From contig WOYX01000059.1 in NCBI GenBank assembly GCA_011620595.1, forward strand, positions 102,064 to 137,221: 35,158 bases of DNA, read 5' to 3'. Shown one piece after another: positions 33,920-35,158 of the stretch; position 1 is the stretch's first letter, and each line of letters begins with the position of its first letter. Below the pieces are notes generated by a model. It saw only the letters and a list, made by a program, of their open reading frames with translations. It did not search any database and had not been told where the DNA came from. The position numbers were made by a program, and so were the translations under genes. This stretch comes from Bacteroidales bacterium (GTDB lineage: Bacteria; Bacteroidota; Bacteroidia; Bacteroidales; VadinHA17).

Positions 33920-33927
33920 TACCTTTG
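33920..33927 (+). promoter_or_regulatory. -7 box of the flavodoxin-like gene
   Basis: TACCTTTG matches TAnnTTTG and lies 27 nt upstream of the ATG at 33955. It is divergent from the mutL operon promoter about 70 nt away. Confidence 0.55.
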
Positions 33928-33954
33928 AGTTTCTTAAAACCTGATAACTGAACG

Positions 33955-34506
33955 ATGAAGATCCTTGTCACTTTTGCCGGCAGTGCAGGTGTGACATCAA
34001 GTGTGGCTGACCGCATTGCCAGGGTGATGACCGGGCTGGGGGCGGAGGTGACGCTGCTGCCCATGAGCGGTGTCAGGACTGTCAGGGGTTTTTCGGCAGT
34101 CGTTGCCGGCAGCATCGAGCATGGAAGGGGATGGATGCCTGAGGCAATGGAGTTTATCAGGGTCAACCAGGTGTTGCTGAAGAAGAAGCCTCTGGCGCTT
34201 TTCACGGTTATACCGTCACTCGGATCCGAGAAGGGAGCAGAGTCGCGCATGGTAATCATGCAGTACACGGCTCATGTTCGCGGCATGGTTCATCCCGTGA
34301 GTGAAGGGTTTTTCAGCGGTGAGGGTGTCACAGGACAGAAGGCAGTGCCCGGCGAGAGGTCGAAGTTCAAACTGAGGATACTGTTCAGCCTGCTGAAGGA
34401 GAGCGAGTTCCGCAGTCACGAGGTGGAGACCTGGGCGGCAAGGCTGCATGAGAAGCTGCTGCAGGTCACGGGCAAAGGTCCGACCGGCCCTGTGCACGGA
34501 GCCTGA
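33955..34506 (+). CDS. Flavodoxin-domain protein (HemG-like)
   Basis: A 183-residue protein with a flavodoxin-like N-terminus. The first strand and phosphate-binding loop (MKILVTFAGSAGVTSSVADRIA) have a degenerate T/S-x-T-G-N-T-type loop. A second signature is VVAGSIEHGRGWMPEAMEFI, which resembles the VIGASIxxGxxxxxxxxFV segment of the HemG-type (menaquinone-dependent protoporphyrinogen oxidase) flavodoxin family. The C-terminal half (LALFTVIPSLGS...) also follows that pattern. It likely binds FMN and moves electrons; a role in haem synthesis is possible but not shown by context. It stands alone, with its own promoter. Confidence 0.78.
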   Translation: MKILVTFAGSAGVTSSVADRIARVMTGLGAEVTLLPMSGVRTVRGFSAVVAGSIEHGRGWMPEAMEFIRVNQVLLKKKPLALFTVIPSLGSEKGAESRMVIMQYTAHVRGMVHPVSEGFFSGEGVTGQKAVPGERSKFKLRILFSLLKESEFRSHEVETWAARLHEKLLQVTGKGPTGPVHGA

Positions 34507-34692
34507 TCAGCCAGGTGAGGACCTGCAACTGGTGAGATGTGCATGAGCTACGACATATCTCTTGCCACAAGTCCCCGGACTCTTAATCATCAGGGAAATA
34601 TAAGATGCTGCCTCAGTAGTATTGATGAAGATGGTTGCCTTCCTCCCGGCGTACTGTTGCATGTGATTCAGAAGAGGTGAGGCTGTATCCTC
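34507..34692. other. 186 bp gap without recognised features
   Basis: This lies between the convergent flavodoxin-like and lipocalin-like genes. I see no plausible gene, no clear terminator with a T-run and no repeat. An imperfect GAGG/CCTC stem near 34674-34702 is too weak to call. Confidence 0.6.
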
Positions 34693-35133
34693 TCACTTCA
34701 CCTTAACGTACTTTTCGCTGGTATAGTTGCTTTTGTCAACCACTCCCAGCTCATCGGCAGGCCAGACCTGGATAAGGGTGTCATTCTCAACCACGATCCT
34801 CATCCGGAGGGTTTTCCCGACATTGTCTTTATTGTTGTGGTATTTTATTGTCTCCTTGTAGACGATACCCTCAAGGGTGTAGGAGCCGCCGCCGAAGTTG
34901 TCGTTGGTGACGGTGTCCTGTGTCATTTCGCCGGTGAACATCCAGTAGTTGTTGCACCACATTTTTACCTGGCTTCCCTGGTAGTCTCCGGGGAAGGTAG
35001 ATATGATCGAGTCGTTTTTCACCTGTCTGGCATAGATCAGATCCCATGCGCCAACGACAGGGTTCACCGGTTTCTGGTTGCATCCGGCAAGGATGAGCAG
35101 GAGCAGAGCGCTGAAAAGAACAGTCTTTTTCAT
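34693..35133 (-). CDS. Lipocalin-like lipoprotein
   Basis: A 146-residue protein with a lipoprotein signal (MKKTVLFSALLLLILAGC, lipobox LAGC, acylated Cys18). The mature domain has beta-strands typical of the lipocalin-like families of Bacteroidetes: NPVVGAWDLIYARQ near the start, WMFTGEM, GGGSYTLEGIVYKETIKYH and a closing strand YTSEKYVKV. These small proteins probably bind a hydrophobic ligand or assist the envelope; the ligand is unknown. The gene is complete. Only 25 nt of upstream sequence remain in the window, so its promoter and neighbours cannot be judged. Confidence 0.8.
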   Translation of the reverse strand: MKKTVLFSALLLLILAGCNQKPVNPVVGAWDLIYARQVKNDSIISTFPGDYQGSQVKMWCNNYWMFTGEMTQDTVTNDNFGGGSYTLEGIVYKETIKYHNNKDNVGKTLRMRIVVENDTLIQVWPADELGVVDKSNYTSEKYVKVK

Positions 35134-35158
35134 AGGCTTATAGTTTTGATTTGACGTT

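Overview
The window looks like a chromosomal segment of a GC-rich member of the Bacteroidota, most likely Bacteroidales. Three things point there. First, gene content: a two-subunit methylmalonyl-CoA mutase, rpsP-rimM with a long Ala/Glu tail on S16, GIN-domain and Reg_prop proteins, a K+-type membrane pyrophosphatase and a mutL-rhomboid-rhomboid-endonuclease block. Second, many gene starts are preceded by the Bacteroidetes -7 element TAnnTTTG, sometimes with TTTG or TTG about 18-19 nt further upstream. Third, Shine-Dalgarno sequences are weak or absent at most starts. No rRNA, tRNA, CRISPR array, transposase or phage gene was recognised. The genes look like housekeeping or core genes and the coding density is high. 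No gene-free stretch exceeds 300 bases.

Layout. 1-217: a tandem array of three ~58 bp units, each holding a perfect palindrome, then a promoter. 218-1310: prfB, read through a programmed +1 frameshift. 1384-7073: a same-strand run of mutA, mutB, an exported thioredoxin-fold lipoprotein, a DUF4190-like membrane protein and a DUF2752 protein. 7182-8511 (minus): recX and prmC, divergent from ribD (8537-9601). 9686-15317: a two-gene unit encoding an exported TPR/Ig-like/caspase protein and a giant Reg_prop sensor with a SpoIIE/PP2C phosphatase output. 15382-19816 (minus): LOG-family protein, thioredoxin and DnaE. 19991-21496: rpsP-rimM. 21674-22369: GIN-domain protein, butting against tsaC (minus). 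23113-25524: S9D-type peptidase. 25599-27893: hppA. 27963-28919: a fold-type II PLP enzyme. 28861-33831 (minus): a small tail-anchored protein, mutL, two rhomboids and a membrane-attached endonuclease/phosphatase-family protein, in transcription order. 33955-34506: flavodoxin-like protein. 34693-35133 (minus): lipocalin-like lipoprotein.

How the genes work together. MutA and MutB form the B12-dependent succinyl-CoA/methylmalonyl-CoA isomerase of propionate metabolism. HppA couples pyrophosphate hydrolysis to ion pumping. PrfB, PrmC (which methylates the GGQ glutamine of release factors), S16, RimM and TsaC all serve translation. DnaE, MutL and RecX serve replication and repair. The most unusual unit is the caspase/phosphatase pair at 9.7-15.3 kb: two large exported signalling proteins 4 nt apart behind a single strong promoter. 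A direct functional link between them is inference. Gaps of 100-190 bases (7074-7181, 21497-21673, 22946-23112, 34507-34692) hold only the sites listed, or nothing recognisable.
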